Positions 20,346 through 30,589 of a DNA stretch of 64,000 nucleotides are shown in pieces. Made by a program: the position numbers and the translations under genes. The stretch is taken from positions 6,838,611-6,902,610 of the forward strand of contig JASSKH010000021.1 in NCBI GenBank assembly GCA_031763025.1, written 5' to 3'. The stretch's first letter is position 1. Every line of letters starts with the position of its first letter. Source of the DNA: Macrocystis pyrifera. Taxonomy: Eukaryota; Sar; Phaeophyceae; Laminariales; Laminariaceae. The notes under the pieces were generated by a model. It was not told where the DNA came from. It saw nothing but the letters and a program-made list of their open reading frames with translations, and ran no database searches.

Positions 20346-20476
20346 GAGGAACCCCACTATACTCGTAGTTAGCGTTGCATTTATAATGCAGTTGGGGAAA
20401 AGGGGACTATTTTAGCGCCCTTCGGGTCTTGGGGAGGGAGGAAAAGGGCCGACACAAATGGACGATTACATTTCTT

Positions 20477-20680
20477 TTTACCCTTTTGTGATTGCAGTCC
20501 CGTTTTGGCGACTATTTACTCAGAATTTGAATGGTTTGTCCCCAAAACGGGACTGCAGTACTATTAAGGGGGACCATAGTTAACAGGACCAAATATTGTT
20601 AGTAAAAATAGGGAAATATATAGGGTTTTGTGTGTACCGTAGGTCCTATTAACTATGGACCACCGTAATAGAAGGGTTTA
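20477..20680. mobile_element. MITE family 2 copy carrying a nested family 1 MITE
   Basis: The palindrome runs TTACCCTTTTGTGATTGCAG..GAATTTGAATGGTTTGTCC..CGGGACTGCAGTAC, then is split at its terminal TA by the element at 20562-20670. It resumes with TAGAAGGGTTTA. Removing the insert and one TA restores the expected end GTACTAGAAGGG. Confidence 0.8.
20562..20670. mobile_element. MITE family 1 copy nested in family 2
   Basis: TATTAAGGGGGACCATAGTT..GGACC on the left, GGTCCTATTAACTATGGACC then ACCGTAATA on the right. Flanked by a TA duplication that belongs to the host MITE. Confidence 0.85.
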
Positions 20681-20820
20681 GAGCGTTGAGCTCGCAGAGG
20701 GGGGTCCGATCGTTTTTCAGAACTCGTTTCTATCTTTCAGCGGTCAGGGTGCTAATGGGTCGAGCATATATGTTCCGGAGAGGCTCGCTCTCTCGACCAG
20801 ATCTTTCCGAAAACGCGTTG

Positions 20821-20909
20821 ATTCGGTATTGGCATTCGGTATCGGCATTCGGTATTTTCATTCGATATCGGCATTCGGTATTGTCATTCGGTATCGGTAT
20901 TCGGTATTG
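20821..20909. repeat. 12-13-bp minisatellite (CATTCGGTATYG)
   Basis: About seven units of the type GGCATTCGGTATC / GTCATTCGGTATC. Confidence 0.85.
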
Positions 20910-21165
20910 ACAACCTTCCCTTAGTTCTGGGAATATCGAGCGCCGACAACACGATCGCACGCGCGCGCGAAACTCAACGCTCTTTTCGGTGTTGTCGGGT
21001 TTCCGGGGTGGGGGAAGGAGGTGTACGGCACGCGCCGCCCGCCTGCATGATGACCCGTATACCGTACGTAAAGAGCGTTGACGTGGCCCAGCAGGGGTTA
21101 GGGTGCAATCGTTTTCTTTTCAGCGCTCGATTTTTATCCAGAACCAAGGGAAGGTTAAGGTTGCC
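20905..21165. repeat. Inverted repeat with about 45-bp arms
   Basis: GACAACCTTCCCTTAGTTCTGG..ATCGAGCGC at 20909-20945 is mirrored at 21121-21165 (GCGCTCGATTTTTATCCAG, AACCAAGGGAAGGTTAAGG). GAGCGTTGA at 20683 and TCAACGCTC at 20970 are a further mirrored pair. This is probably a decayed inverted-repeat element related to 15485-15800. Confidence 0.55.
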
Positions 21166-21540
21166 GATACCGAAGAAGGCAGAACAGCGAGGGGTTTTCG
21201 GTGTTTTCGGAGATATCTAGTAGTGATTGATCCTTTCCGAAAATATAATGGTCCGACCTTTAGCACCCTTGCTTAACCGTTGTCGAGAGAAAAAAGAGCG
21301 GTCAAAATCAATTGCACCTCTGTGCGAACTCAGCGGTTTTTATTTACGGTAACACGCACGCTAGCGTGAACACCCGCCCCCTTCGCATTGGACGGGTTTC
21401 GAATCTGGTTTTATCTCGACGGGGAAAGTGCAAATGCCGAACGATGCGCCTCGTAGAACGGAATTATCCCGTCGAGATCTTATTCGAAAACAACCATTTT
21501 TTAGTCGTGTGTGCCTGAACCCCCAGGGTTTTGATATAGC

Positions 21541-21695
21541 TCCGCCTGGAATTTCGTCCCAGGGACGTGGGTGTGCTGTCTTTATTACCCGTGTGATACG
21601 ATAGTGTGCTATCTTATCACCCGTGTGATACGGTAGTGTGTTATCTTATCACCCCTGTGATACGGTAATGTGTTATCTTATCACCCGTGCGATAG
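21541..21695. repeat. Family-3 end amplified as a 32-bp tandem repeat
   Basis: After TTCGTCCCAGGGACGTGGGT come four units of the type ATCACCCGTGTGATACGGTA + GTGTGTTATCTT (about 21586-21695). This is the terminal motif of MITE family 3 repeated in tandem. Confidence 0.75.
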
Positions 21696-21699
21696 GGGT

Positions 21700-22410
21700 G
21701 CTCGTACTACTGTTGCTGCTTGCACCACGCTCCTTAGACGAAGCGTAAGGTAATCTTTTTCGTTGTTTAGATCGCTGTACATGGGTCCCAACATCTGTAA
21801 ATTGTAGGCATAGAGCTACTGTACGTCTGTCGTACACGACTTTTAATACCGCCACGTGTATGTATGCCCTTCTTGCCTAGTTTTCGTCGTTCTATTCTGT
21901 CTCGTTTCAGTATTGCTTTCGTTTTTTTTTTCGTTATTATCTTCTTGTCTTGTTGCTTGGTGTGTTTTCGTTGAGTTTGCGTACCCGATGCGTTTTTTTT
22001 TTTTTTTTTTTCCTCACGTACCTCGAATCAATCGCGATGCTTTTGGTTTTCTCTCTCATAGTCTAGGAACTACACCGTCTGTATCTCTCTAGGATGAAGA
22101 ATCCGGACGGACGCTGGGTTTACGGATGCCGCTGGGTAGAAATATCGGTTTGATATCAAGACAACAAAACACACTATTCTGCCATAAAACCCCTGATGGT
22201 AGGATGCCACTTGGCTATATATCGATGATGTTGGGTATGTTATCGAAATTTTTTAGTTACAGTATCGGAATATCTTGCTTTCGATATATCGTATCGAACG
22301 CGTCTGTCCCCCACGTCCCCTTTCGTTCCCGTATTTTCGTTGGCAGATATTCATGCGTAACAAAGTGTTTCACAACGACTGCTGCAGGACGGGCCATCAT
22401 CTAGATCATC
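21700..22410. other. Non-genic stretch
   Basis: Two long T runs (about 21920, 21993-22010). A short frame near 22093 (MKNPDGRWVYGCRW) hints at a decayed protein but is too short to name. Confidence 0.4.
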
Positions 22411-22518
22411 TTGTACGGGGGATCGTAGTAAACAGTACCTACGGTACACACCAAAACCTATATATTTCCGTATTTTTGCTAACAATATTTGGTCCTATTT
22501 ACTATGCCCCCCCGTAAA
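22411..22518. mobile_element. MITE family 1 copy
   Basis: TTGTACGGGGGATCGTAGTA on the left (mutated TATTAC), AACAATATTTGGTCCTATTT and ACTATGCCCCCCCGTAAAA on the right. Confidence 0.8.
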
Positions 22519-22535
22519 AGGTCCTACCCTGCCGT

Positions 22536-22614
22536 TGTGATCTGCTGACACATTTCCTGCGTAGGATCTGTACAGTACACAGATCCTACCCAGGAAATAT
22601 CTCTGCAGATCACA
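22536..22614. repeat. 79-bp near-perfect palindrome
   Basis: TGTGATCTGC..ATTTCCTGCGTAGGATCTGT pairs with ACAGATCCTACCCAGGAAAT..GCAGATCACA, with the centre near 22575. It could form a stable hairpin. No coding content. Confidence 0.85.
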
Positions 22615-22799
22615 CGGCTCCCACCCGGCAACATGAGCTATCAAGATATCATACAAATCAGGAATACATGGCTGCCCCTCATTGATCTAGATCGCGAATT
22701 GCAGGAATCGATGCTCAGACTGAGGTGAGAAAGGGTTAGGTTTCGACGTGTCGTATCGACGATCGAAATCGTGTACCTGGGGTACGAAGTATATCGGTT

Positions 22800-24190
22800 T
22801 TTACTTTTGCGTCAATGGGTATCGTATCGAACTCGATTCCGATATCGATCTCCGCCAATAACCCACCCGTGTATCATAAACGACTGCACCGCGCCGGACG
22901 CTCGTCGTGGGAACAGACGGGTGTATCGGGTATCGTACCGTATCATATCGAAATCGATGATCGTTCGATATTCGTTCGATATTCGTTACCATCCCGCATT
23001 GATGCACGCGCCGCACTGGACTCCCGTCGTGGGAACAAAGCCGATTCACCGGTTATCGTGTCACGTCGAACTTGATTGTCGTTCGATTTCCATCACCAAC
23101 CCGCCCGCATACCATACATTACCGCACCGCATCGGACGCAGGTCGTAGAAACAGACGGATGTATCGGGTATCGTACCACCGTATGATATCAAAATCGATT
23201 GTACTTCGATATTCGTCACGAACCCGCTTAGATGCACGTACCGCACTCTCGCCGTGGAAACAAAGCCGATTTACCGGTTGTCGTATCATATCGAACTTGA
23301 CTGTCGTTCGATATTCATCACTAACCCGCCCGCATACCATACATCACCGCACCGCATCGGACGCGAGTCGTGGAAACAGACGGATGTATCGGGTATCGTA
23401 CGGTATCATACCAAGAACGATTGTCGTTCGATATTCGTCACTGACCCGCATAGATGCGCCCACCTCACCGGACTCTCGTCGTGAGAACAAACGGATTTAT
23501 CGGTTATCGTATCACATCGAACTTGACTGCAGTTCGATATCCATCACCACTGACCCGCGTATTATACATGCACCGCGCCACACAGCAACGCACCGGACAC
23601 TCGTCGTGAGAACAAACGGATTTATCGGTTATCGTACTATATCGAACTCGATTATCGTTTGACATCCATCACTACTAGCCCGCATACGCGACGCGCGCAT
23701 CCCCACCGCACCGCACCGCACCGCACCGCACCGCACCGCACCGCACTCTCGAACGAAACTTAAAAGCTTCGACGTACGATCGATTAATTGGTGTACTCTA
23801 TATCCAAATAGTGTCGGTTTGATTTTATCGGTATCTCACCGTATGACATCAACATTCGCTCATTGCTATCCACCACTACTAAGCCGCATACATGCACACA
23901 CCGAATCGCACCGGACTCTCATCGTGGGAACAGACGGATTCATGGATGTCGTACAACATCGAACCCGGTTATCGTGGTATCTCCATTTTTGGCTCACCCG
24001 CGTATCATACATGCACCGCACCGGACGCTCGTCACGGGGAACAGGCGGCTTTTTTCAGTATCGTATACCGGTAATACATTATCGAACCCGATGTCTGTCG
24101 CTAACCCGCATATCGTACTCCATCGCACCTTGCACAACAGCGCCGGACGCTTGTCGTCGTGGAAAAAAAACACTACATGGTATACTTCGA
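22800..24190. repeat. Satellite-like array, about 115-bp unit
   Basis: Repeating blocks contain ATCGAACTTGATTGTCGTTC, GATATTCATCACTAACCCGC, ATACATCACCGCACCGC, GGACGCTCGTCGTGGGAACA and CGGATGTATCGGGTATCG. About ten to twelve diverged units are present, more degenerate after 23760. Frames through the array give Ser/Arg/His-rich readings without family motifs. Confidence 0.75.
23702..23750. repeat. (ACCGC)n pentanucleotide run
   Basis: About nine ACCGC units, an expansion of the CACCGCACCGC motif present once in each satellite unit. Confidence 0.9.
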
Positions 24191-24622
24191 AGTACAATAG
24201 TCTATATTACTCCCTGAGTTCCGTAGATTCAGACTTTGTTTTCGCCAGCAAGGGGTATATATATATATTTTTTTTTTCCCTGCATGAGGTCATGTATCCT
24301 GTTGTACGCGCGATGGAAGTATCAGTAGTATCACACACAGCCTGCAAAGATGGGTTTCGACGAAGTCCTCGATCTCGCAGCTGTGTGTGTGTTTCGTTTT
24401 TGTTTTCGAAATACAGCTGTGGTGTATAACGTTTTTTCAAGACCATTCGTTTTTATTGCCATCGTAGAGACACGACCACGGATAAATAAATCGGTTTGTC
24501 ACGAGAAAAAATAACTTGGAGGTGGTATAAGGATGTTTTTCTTTATACTACGTGAAAGATTAAGACCATATCCCCGGAGATAAGACCAACTTTTCGGGCT
24601 TGCCACGGGATGGTCTTCAAAA
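24191..24622. other. Non-genic stretch
   Basis: TATATATA and T runs near 24256-24278. No gene recognised. Confidence 0.45.
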
Positions 24623-24808
24623 ATGGGCACACCGCTGCATATTGTATCGACTTCGGCTCTCGTCAAGACAACCGGCGCAGCCCCCGTCTACACACGGCAA
24701 CATGCACGCTACGTAGACAAGAACCGAACGCTCTCGTCGTCGGAAATCTACTTCGTTCCCGACGCGTGGTGCGACAGGGAGTACTGGCCGATTTTTAGTT
24801 GTGGCTGA
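24623..24808 (+). CDS. Possible short coding fragment, unknown
   Basis: An ATG-initiated frame of 61 codons with balanced composition (for example SALVKTTGAAPVYTRQHARY and SEIYFVPDAWCDREYWPIF). A further reading, KKRKRPTGAPPQRQNGTQT, follows in another frame to about 24950, as if one protein had been frameshifted. I do not recognise the family. It may equally be a chance frame. Confidence 0.2.
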   Translation: MGTPLHIVSTSALVKTTGAAPVYTRQHARYVDKNRTLSSSEIYFVPDAWCDREYWPIFSCG

Positions 24809-25319
24809 CGGAGCTTCTTGACCGAGGCACTACCCCTCGAGGATGCTCGACAAAAAAGAGGAAGCGGCCTACGGGCGCTCCTCCCCAGCGTCAAAATGGA
24901 ACACAAACCAGTACGTTGGAATTTCTGGACGAACCTACGAAAATCGGCCTTTTTTTTTCATATATTGTTTGTTTTGTTTGGTTTTAGTATACCCTCCCTC
25001 CCCCTTGTCTGGGTCTCGAAAATGGGCAGTGGGGTGTCGGGATTTTTTTTTCTTGTTCGTGGACCCCTGCACTACCGGGTGATGTGCCCCATCTGGGCTG
25101 CACGCTGTTTTTAGTTAGCACCTATTCCTCGGGTCTAATAAGCCGTCACATTTTGTTAAAACACAGTCTTGATCTATTATTCGTACCAGGTGTTGAGCCC
25201 CTCAAGTCAGGAGAGCCAGAGAAATTAGGTGCTGCCCCTACAAGGCAATCACGCGCCCCACGCACATAATGCGTACACCGCACCGCTTTTTCGTCTCAGG
25301 AACAGATGGAGGGGGTTCG

Positions 25320-25545
25320 GGTACGCCCGATGACGTTTCTGTGGGGAGCGTCGTGGTCACCCTGGAGCCGCCCAAGAGGTTCTCGCTCGGAGTTTTCCTT
25401 CGGAGGGCGGGGGGGAGGGACTTGAGAGGGTGGGAGTTTTGGGAGGGAGCGTTCGGACCTTCGGACCTGGCGGAGCACGTGAGAGATAGTCGGGGATAGG
25501 GGATGCGAGGCACGTCGAAAGGTGTATGGGATTTTGCATAGCAAT
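25320..25545 (+). repeat. Dispersed repeat copy a (GGGGATGCGAG family)
   Basis: Shares GGGAGGGAGCGTTCGG, GGATAGGGGATGCGAGGCAC and GGTGTATGGGATTTTG with the copies at about 25730-25935 (GGGGATGCGAGACATGTC, GTATATATGGGATTTAG) and 26500-26670 (GCGTTCGGTCTCCGGATC, TTCGCGAGACGTATCG). Confidence 0.6.
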
Positions 25546-25729
25546 GGCCAAGTAGCTTGCGTGTGATTTAGACATGTATGCGCTGATTTCCTTTCGCCGG
25601 TCGTCTGTTTGTTGGGATGTGTAGACTTCAGGTTTTCAGCGGCTGGTGGGCCTTCTTTCGTTTTTTCGACAGCACAAAACGTCACCGTACTCTCCCTTGC
25701 GTCGGCCCACGTCCGAACGCCTCCGGAGG

Positions 25730-25935
25730 GAAAGCCTTGTAGGATTACACCATTCTGCTTGGAAGTGTAAGGGTCGTTTGGATATACATTCGAGGGATGG
25801 GAGGGGCCGAGAGAGGGTGGGGGTTATGAGGGGGAGTGTTCGTTCCTCCCGCCTAGCTGAGCAGGCGAGAGAGAGCAGAAGGGGATAGGGGATGCGAGAC
25901 ATGTCAGGCGGTATATATGGGATTTAGTGTGGTTC
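25730..25935 (+). repeat. Dispersed repeat copy b
   Basis: Second copy of the family at 25320. Before the shared end it has CTGCTTGGAAGTGTAAGGGT and TTGGATATACATTCGAGGGA, which correspond to CTGTCCGGAAATGTGGGGAC and GGTATGCATTCGCGGGGG in the copy at 26500. Confidence 0.6.
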
Positions 25936-26499
25936 CACAAGTAGCAAATATTTCTCACATCTGGCAGATCAGATCCCCATTTCATGATCTAGGTCCCTCA
26001 GGGCAGATGGCCTGTATGATCTGTATGATCAATCACTAGCTCATGTTTTTGCGTGGGAGCTGTATGATTTGTATGGTCTTAGCATACGTTTCCTGGGTTG
26101 GGTCTGTGCTATGTTACAGATCCTGCGCAAACACCTGGTGGCAGACAGGTTATGGAGGATGTGTGAAATATTTGTACTTGTTGTATGTGGTTTAGACTCC
26201 TTTCACGTCAAAGAGGGGTAGTACGTGTTGGCCCCAATGTTTTCTGACCGGTCGAGCTCCTCAAGTGAGTGACCACCGGTTGCCGTGACAACCTTTTTTA
26301 CCGACACATACCTGGTACCTGTTATGTTTTGGGACTTGGTAGCGCATGGAAATCTTGCTCGCGGTTGCGAAATCACACTTTTTTCGAAGTTGTGTTTCTG
26401 GTGACACGGTGGGCTCTTTATGCGAGGAGCTCAAAAAACAATAAGCCACCAGCCCTGCAAGGCACCACCCCTACTGTCGCGTTGCTCTTTATTACGTAT

Positions 26500-26670
26500 A
26501 TTTCACCACTCTGTCCGGAAATGTGGGGACCGTGTGGGTATGCATTCGCGGGGGGGGGGGGGGGGGGGGGGGGGTAGGGTTTTTTTCGGGGGGGGGGCGT
26601 TCGGTCTCCGGATCTGGCACAACGCGTGAAAGATAGGGTATAATTCGCGAGACGTATCGACCGGTGTGGA
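26500..26670 (+). repeat. Dispersed repeat copy c with 25-base poly-G
   Basis: Third copy. The G run at 26550-26574 occupies the place of a short G-rich stretch (GAGGGATGGGAGGGG) in copy b, so the homopolymer arose within the repeat. Confidence 0.6.
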
Positions 26671-26970
26671 GTCATGGACGATTCATTCTACTCGTACTGC
26701 GTGTGTGTAGGTTGACATATTGCTGTAGTCGATCGGTTTTTTTGGTGCAGTCGTGTGGTTGTTCTTTTCCAGGGTTTTTTCCAGACAAGTCTCGTGCGGG
26801 TCGCCCATGGGGACGACGACACAACAACGGCCACCACCTCCCCACCACCACCATCTCCACCAACACCACCATCACCACCACCATCACCACCACGACCACC
26901 CCCACCCCGACCACCAGTAACATTGCCACGCCCTCTCGCCCCCACCTCCCGCCCTGCACGGCCTCGCTGA

Positions 26971-27570
26971 CACACCCGCTCACCCGCTCGGCAGCGGGAG
27001 ACGTTAGGTTGGGAAGGGCACAGCCTAGACGCCTTCAAGGCTTGCTTCGCCAGCGCCATCGAGGGGGGGACGCTTCAGCCCCGTCCCCTCCTTGGAGAAA
27101 ACGCCACCCTCGCTACCGATGGCAGCCATTGTGGTACTTCGGGCGGAAACGAGGCGGGATTGCTGCAGCCTGGGGGAAAATCGCCGGAATCGCGGCCTGA
27201 TCGAAGACCGGCGGAACTACAGGCTCGGGGAAAAGCGGCGGATGAAACGGCTTCTGCAGTGGCGCCAGACGACGATGAGCACAAGCAGCGGCCTCCCGAG
27301 TTTTCAATAGGTTTGGAGGCTCTGGAATCTATGGGGGCTGGGGTGCCTGGGGGGTCGGTGGAAGCGGTGGAGGGGCGGGGGGGCGGGGACGTCCTGGTAG
27401 ATGAGAAAGGGGAAGCAGCAGCAGCAGCATCAGCAGCAGCAAGCGTTGGTGTCACGGGCGGGACATTGGACCTCCACTACGCGGACCCTGGGATTGTCGG
27501 GCCGTGGGCGCTGCGCCTCGTGCAGCGCGGTCTGTGCGACGGCCTGGTGGAAAGGTCGGTGCTTCGTTGA
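26971..27570 (+). CDS. Unrecognised open reading frame, possible exon
   Basis: One plus-strand frame stays open for about 200 codons between stops. It includes GWEGHSLDAFKACFASAIEG, a Glu/Pro/Gly-rich middle, an Ala run coded by GCA repeats, and a non-repetitive end LHYADPGIVGPWALRLVQRG followed by LCDGLVERSVLR and a stop. An acceptor-like CTCGGCAG lies at about 26994 and a donor-like AAAG/GTCGGT at 27554. The sequence directly upstream is a CCACCA repeat. I cannot assign a family or function. The minus-strand frame over the same bases is Ser/Pro-rich and looks like a shadow. Confidence 0.35.
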   Translation, partial: HTRSPARQRETLGWEGHSLDAFKACFASAIEGGTLQPRPLLGENATLATDGSHCGTSGGNEAGLLQPGGKSPESRPDRRPAELQARGKAADETASAVAPDDDEHKQRPPEFSIGLEALESMGAGVPGGSVEAVEGRGGGDVLVDEKGEAAAAASAAASVGVTGGTLDLHYADPGIVGPWALRLVQRGLCDGLVERSVLR

Positions 27571-27816
27571 TGGCGGCGGGTGTCTCTGTGCCGAAACACA
27601 CCACGGTGATCACTAGAGCTGTGTGCTGGCACCCAAGTATGAATTCCACGAAGTGTGCTTAATGCTGGCCAACACGGTGTTGTATTTTTTGTTGGTTTTC
27701 AGCACCAATACGTATGTTCTTTGTGAACGCACGATAGCAACGCTTTAGTCTGATTTTATTGGTGAAGGCACGATAGTAACGCTTTAGTCTGTGACAAGGT
27801 GGCGAAGGAGACCTAT

Positions 27817-28123
27817 ACCGCATCACACGGGTGATGAAGTAACACACCCCGCCGGGACGAAACTTCCGAGCCGAGATTCTCTTAAGCAAGGGGGGAGGGG
27901 CACACACACAACAACAACAACAACAACAAAGGACGAAGGGGGGGGGGGGGCACACACAACGGCAACAAAAAGACGGGCTTTGGTAATGACCTCGACGAGA
28001 TCTTTTCCATACGTACAGAACGCATGGCTCGGCGTTTGCATCAATGCCCATTTGTCGAGAGAAAACCAGCTTCGAAAATTCGTCCCAGGGGGTGTGTTAT
28101 GTTATCACCCTAGTGTGATACGT
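27817..28123. mobile_element. MITE family 3 copy (about 305 bp)
   Basis: Left ACCGCATCACACGGGTGATG, then AACACACCCCGCCGGGACGA. Right TTCGTCCCAGGGGGTGTGTT, then ATCACCCTAGTGTGATACG. These are inverted repeats of about 40 bp. The interior has ACAACAACAAC and a 12-base G run but no gene. Confidence 0.8.
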
Positions 28124-29180
28124 ATGGTGAGATTATTCCAGTAAATAGCGCTAGTAAAGCCAGGTTGAGATTTACAGGGAAATCAGAAAAGCTCGGTAGT
28201 AGAGATGCGAGTCGGCAAGATTTTACGACTACTTAAGAAACGGCTGTAAAAAATTGGGACGATACAGCCAAAATATTAACGTACACCCTGGTAGGGATTA
28301 GTATGGAAATGCGACGTTGATCATCGATTTCCGATTTCTCGATGGATTTCGGTGGGGTAGGTGCCACTAGCCAACCAACCGACTTTAGTCGGCAAGTCGG
28401 CTGCACAAAGCCAGCTGATGGCCAGCCCACTTGCCAGTTTAAGTCAGGTTAGCGAGGAGAGCCGAATCAACCTCCCGCCCCGATCGGGGTGGGGGGGGGG
28501 GGGGGGGGGGTGCGCCCTAAAAAAGAGAAAACATATGCCGCATTCAATAATCCTTCCAATGGCTATGGAAACCCGACAAGTCGGATGGTCGGCACCTTCT
28601 GGAAACGACTAATTATTAGTCCGCTTAGTATCTAGGTAGTAGTTGGATGCTTACATCATGCAGACTCAAGGCTCCAGATTTTTTTGGGGTCGTTGCATGT
28701 AGAGTGCACCCTTTCCCAGAAAAAGAACTTCAGCCTTGGTCCATCCAGCATTCATGTTTTGTTGCAAATCGCTCTTGATTTTTGCCCAGCTATGCCTGTT
28801 AATGCTCCCAATAGAAGTCGAATCATTCCGCGTTACTGCCAGAAGCCCTTACGAGTATGCTCTTTGAACCCCCCCCCCCCCCCCCCCCATTATGCTGAAT
28901 GGTGTGCTAGCATAGCGGATGTGAGCCTAGTTTGGCCTGCACTGTACAACTTCGCGCTCGGTGTGCACGTGGGAGCCGTGCGTATCCGATATTCTGACGC
29001 AGCATTGGTGAGTACCTCCTGGCATTCGTTATACACCTCGGATAGATGCTGATGCACAGCAGAAATAAACTTACAGATCCCACTATAATTAGAACACGGG
29101 TAAGGGAAAACGTTACCCCTGGTCTCAAACACGCCTCCTCCCCCCCTCCCCCCACCCACCTTAGTATGCAAAGGAGCATT
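28124..29180. other. Non-genic stretch with poly-G and poly-C
   Basis: Poly-G at 28491-28510 and poly-C at 28869-28888. The nearby mirrored words CCGACAAGTCGG / AGTCGGCAAGTCGGCTG are short and irregular. No gene recognised. Confidence 0.5.
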
Positions 29181-29360
29181 ATGGCGGCAACTGCTGTACC
29201 GCCAACAGACACCGCCCAGGAATCCCCTTCGAAGGCTAAAGCAGCATCGTCTGCGGCGCGGTTATCAGGGAAGCGGCGGAGGGGAGGAGGGACCGGGTTT
29301 TCCACCCAGAGGAGAAGGCGAGGTGGATTTTTCTCGTCTAATGTAGCGGGGGGGGGTTAG
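29181..29360 (+). CDS. Possible short basic ORF or first exon, unknown
   Basis: An ATG frame of 59 codons: an Ala/Ser/Thr-rich start (MAATAVPPTDTAQESPSKAK) and an Arg-rich segment (SGKRRRGGGTG, TQRRRRGG), then a stop. The composition resembles the N-terminus of a nuclear or organellar protein, but nothing downstream continues it; the LINE fragment begins at about 29530. Confidence 0.2.
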   Translation: MAATAVPPTDTAQESPSKAKAASSAARLSGKRRRGGGTGFSTQRRRRGGFFSSNVAGGG

Positions 29361-29529
29361 GGGGGAGGGCAGTCGATGGTGGAGGCGAGGGGGATAATAA
29401 AACATGTAATGAGCGAGCAGATAAGCACCACTTCCTGTCTTGCCTGCTCACACGTCCATTCCGTCGCCGGTGGTCAGTAACCAGTTTACTGCCCCCCCTC
29501 GACTCCCCCGCTCGTCCCTCAAAAGAGAG

Positions 29530-29890
29530 CTGAACTCAGATTGTGGGAGAATGTATCATGCACAAAGAGGAACGGGATGTGTTGGAAGAGGGGATGAGGG
29601 AAATAGTCGAACGTGACGTGGAGAATTTTAGTGCGCTAGATGCTAGCGAGAGAACGGTCGCTATCCTAGGATGTAGTTGATGGCCACAGAAAGGCGAAAC
29701 AGGAAAGGGATGACGTGAGCAAAGCGCTTTTCATGTAACACCAGGCATGCGGAAAAAAAACGGCATGAGCGCCCGAATTGGAGATGTCTCTTAACAGGAG
29801 CAGGGACGGTGCTCCGTCTCGAAAGGGATGCGTGGTCAATGGTCGAGTGACTACAGCATGCAACAAATGAGCATGTCCCGCCCTATGGTA
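29530..29890 (+). mobile_element. LINE 3'-end fragment, about 360 bp
   Basis: Parallel to 4630-4968: AAAGAGGAACGGGATGTGTT, CGAGAGAACGGTCGCTATCC and CGTCTCGAAAGGGATGCGTG, ending AACAAATGAGCATG. Frameshifts and a stop interrupt it; the tail is mutated. Confidence 0.75.
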
Positions 29891-29982
29891 ACATATTTAC
29901 GGCAACGCATGACGTGAGTACCCCCGCCCCTCCCTCAACCCCTTCCCGCCTGTCGACCCCCCCCCCCCCCTCCCCACCCCGA

Positions 29983-30098
29983 CAGCGCCCAATTGTTGGA
30001 GGTGTCTCTATTAGGAGCAGAAACGGTGCCCCGTCTCGAAAGGGATGCGTGTTCAATAGTCAAATGACTAAGGCAAGCAACAAATGAGTACGGAGTGG
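29983..30098 (+). mobile_element. LINE 3'-end fragment
   Basis: From GCGCCCAATTGTTGGAGGTG to ACAAATGAGTACGGAG. Preceded by a C run at 29959-29970. Confidence 0.75.
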
Positions 30099-30102
30099 GG
30101 GG

Positions 30103-30193
30103 TTTTCCGTCTCGAAAGGGATGCGTGGTCAATGATCAAATGACTGAGGCAAGCAACAAACGAGTACCCCCCCCCCCCCCCCCCCCCCCCCCC
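30103..30193 (+). mobile_element. LINE 3'-end fragment with 27-base poly-C tail
   Basis: CGTCTCGAAAGGGATGCGTG to AACAAACGAGTAC, continuing directly into 27 C. The cleanest example of a poly-C tail on this LINE. Confidence 0.8.
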
Positions 30194-30344
30194 AACAATT
30201 TAGAGAGAGCGAGCAGATAAGCACTATGTTATGATGCCTTGTCTCGCCACCTGTTGACGCATACGTTCTGCCGCGGGTGGACCCCAGCCGAGCATGCTAC
30301 CCCCCCCTGCTGCCCATCTCTTGCCCCCCCCCCCCGGCTTCCAG

Positions 30345-30582
30345 TTAATTCGACGCTGTCATCCATAAGCACGAAAGTCCGCTTCACAAGCGGGGTTCGT
30401 AGTAGGTTACAGCTCACCCTTCAAGACTCGCCGAACACCCCACGGTGCTTCGCGCTTGGGGCAAGCAATGTCTTCCCGGTCGGTGAAAACCCGACGTGCT
30501 CCGTCCACGCGTTGTGGGGATGCAAGGGTATATGGTCATACGACTACGGCCATGCATGATATCGAGTACACCCCCCGCCCCC
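30345..30582 (+). repeat. SINE-like repeat, 5'-truncated, C-rich tail
   Basis: Starts TTCGACGCTGTCATCCATAA, contains GTCGGTGAAAACCCGACGTG and ends CATGCATGATATCGAGTACA then CCCCCC. Confidence 0.8.
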
Positions 30583-30589
30583 CCCCCCC

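Noticed and set aside
21541-21695. CRISPR-like array of 32-bp repeats
   Set aside because: Units are directly adjacent without spacers, and the context is eukaryotic.
22771-24429. Plus-strand frames of 125-196 codons in the satellite
   Set aside because: Repetitive readings of the 115-bp unit with no family motif and no consistent frame between units.
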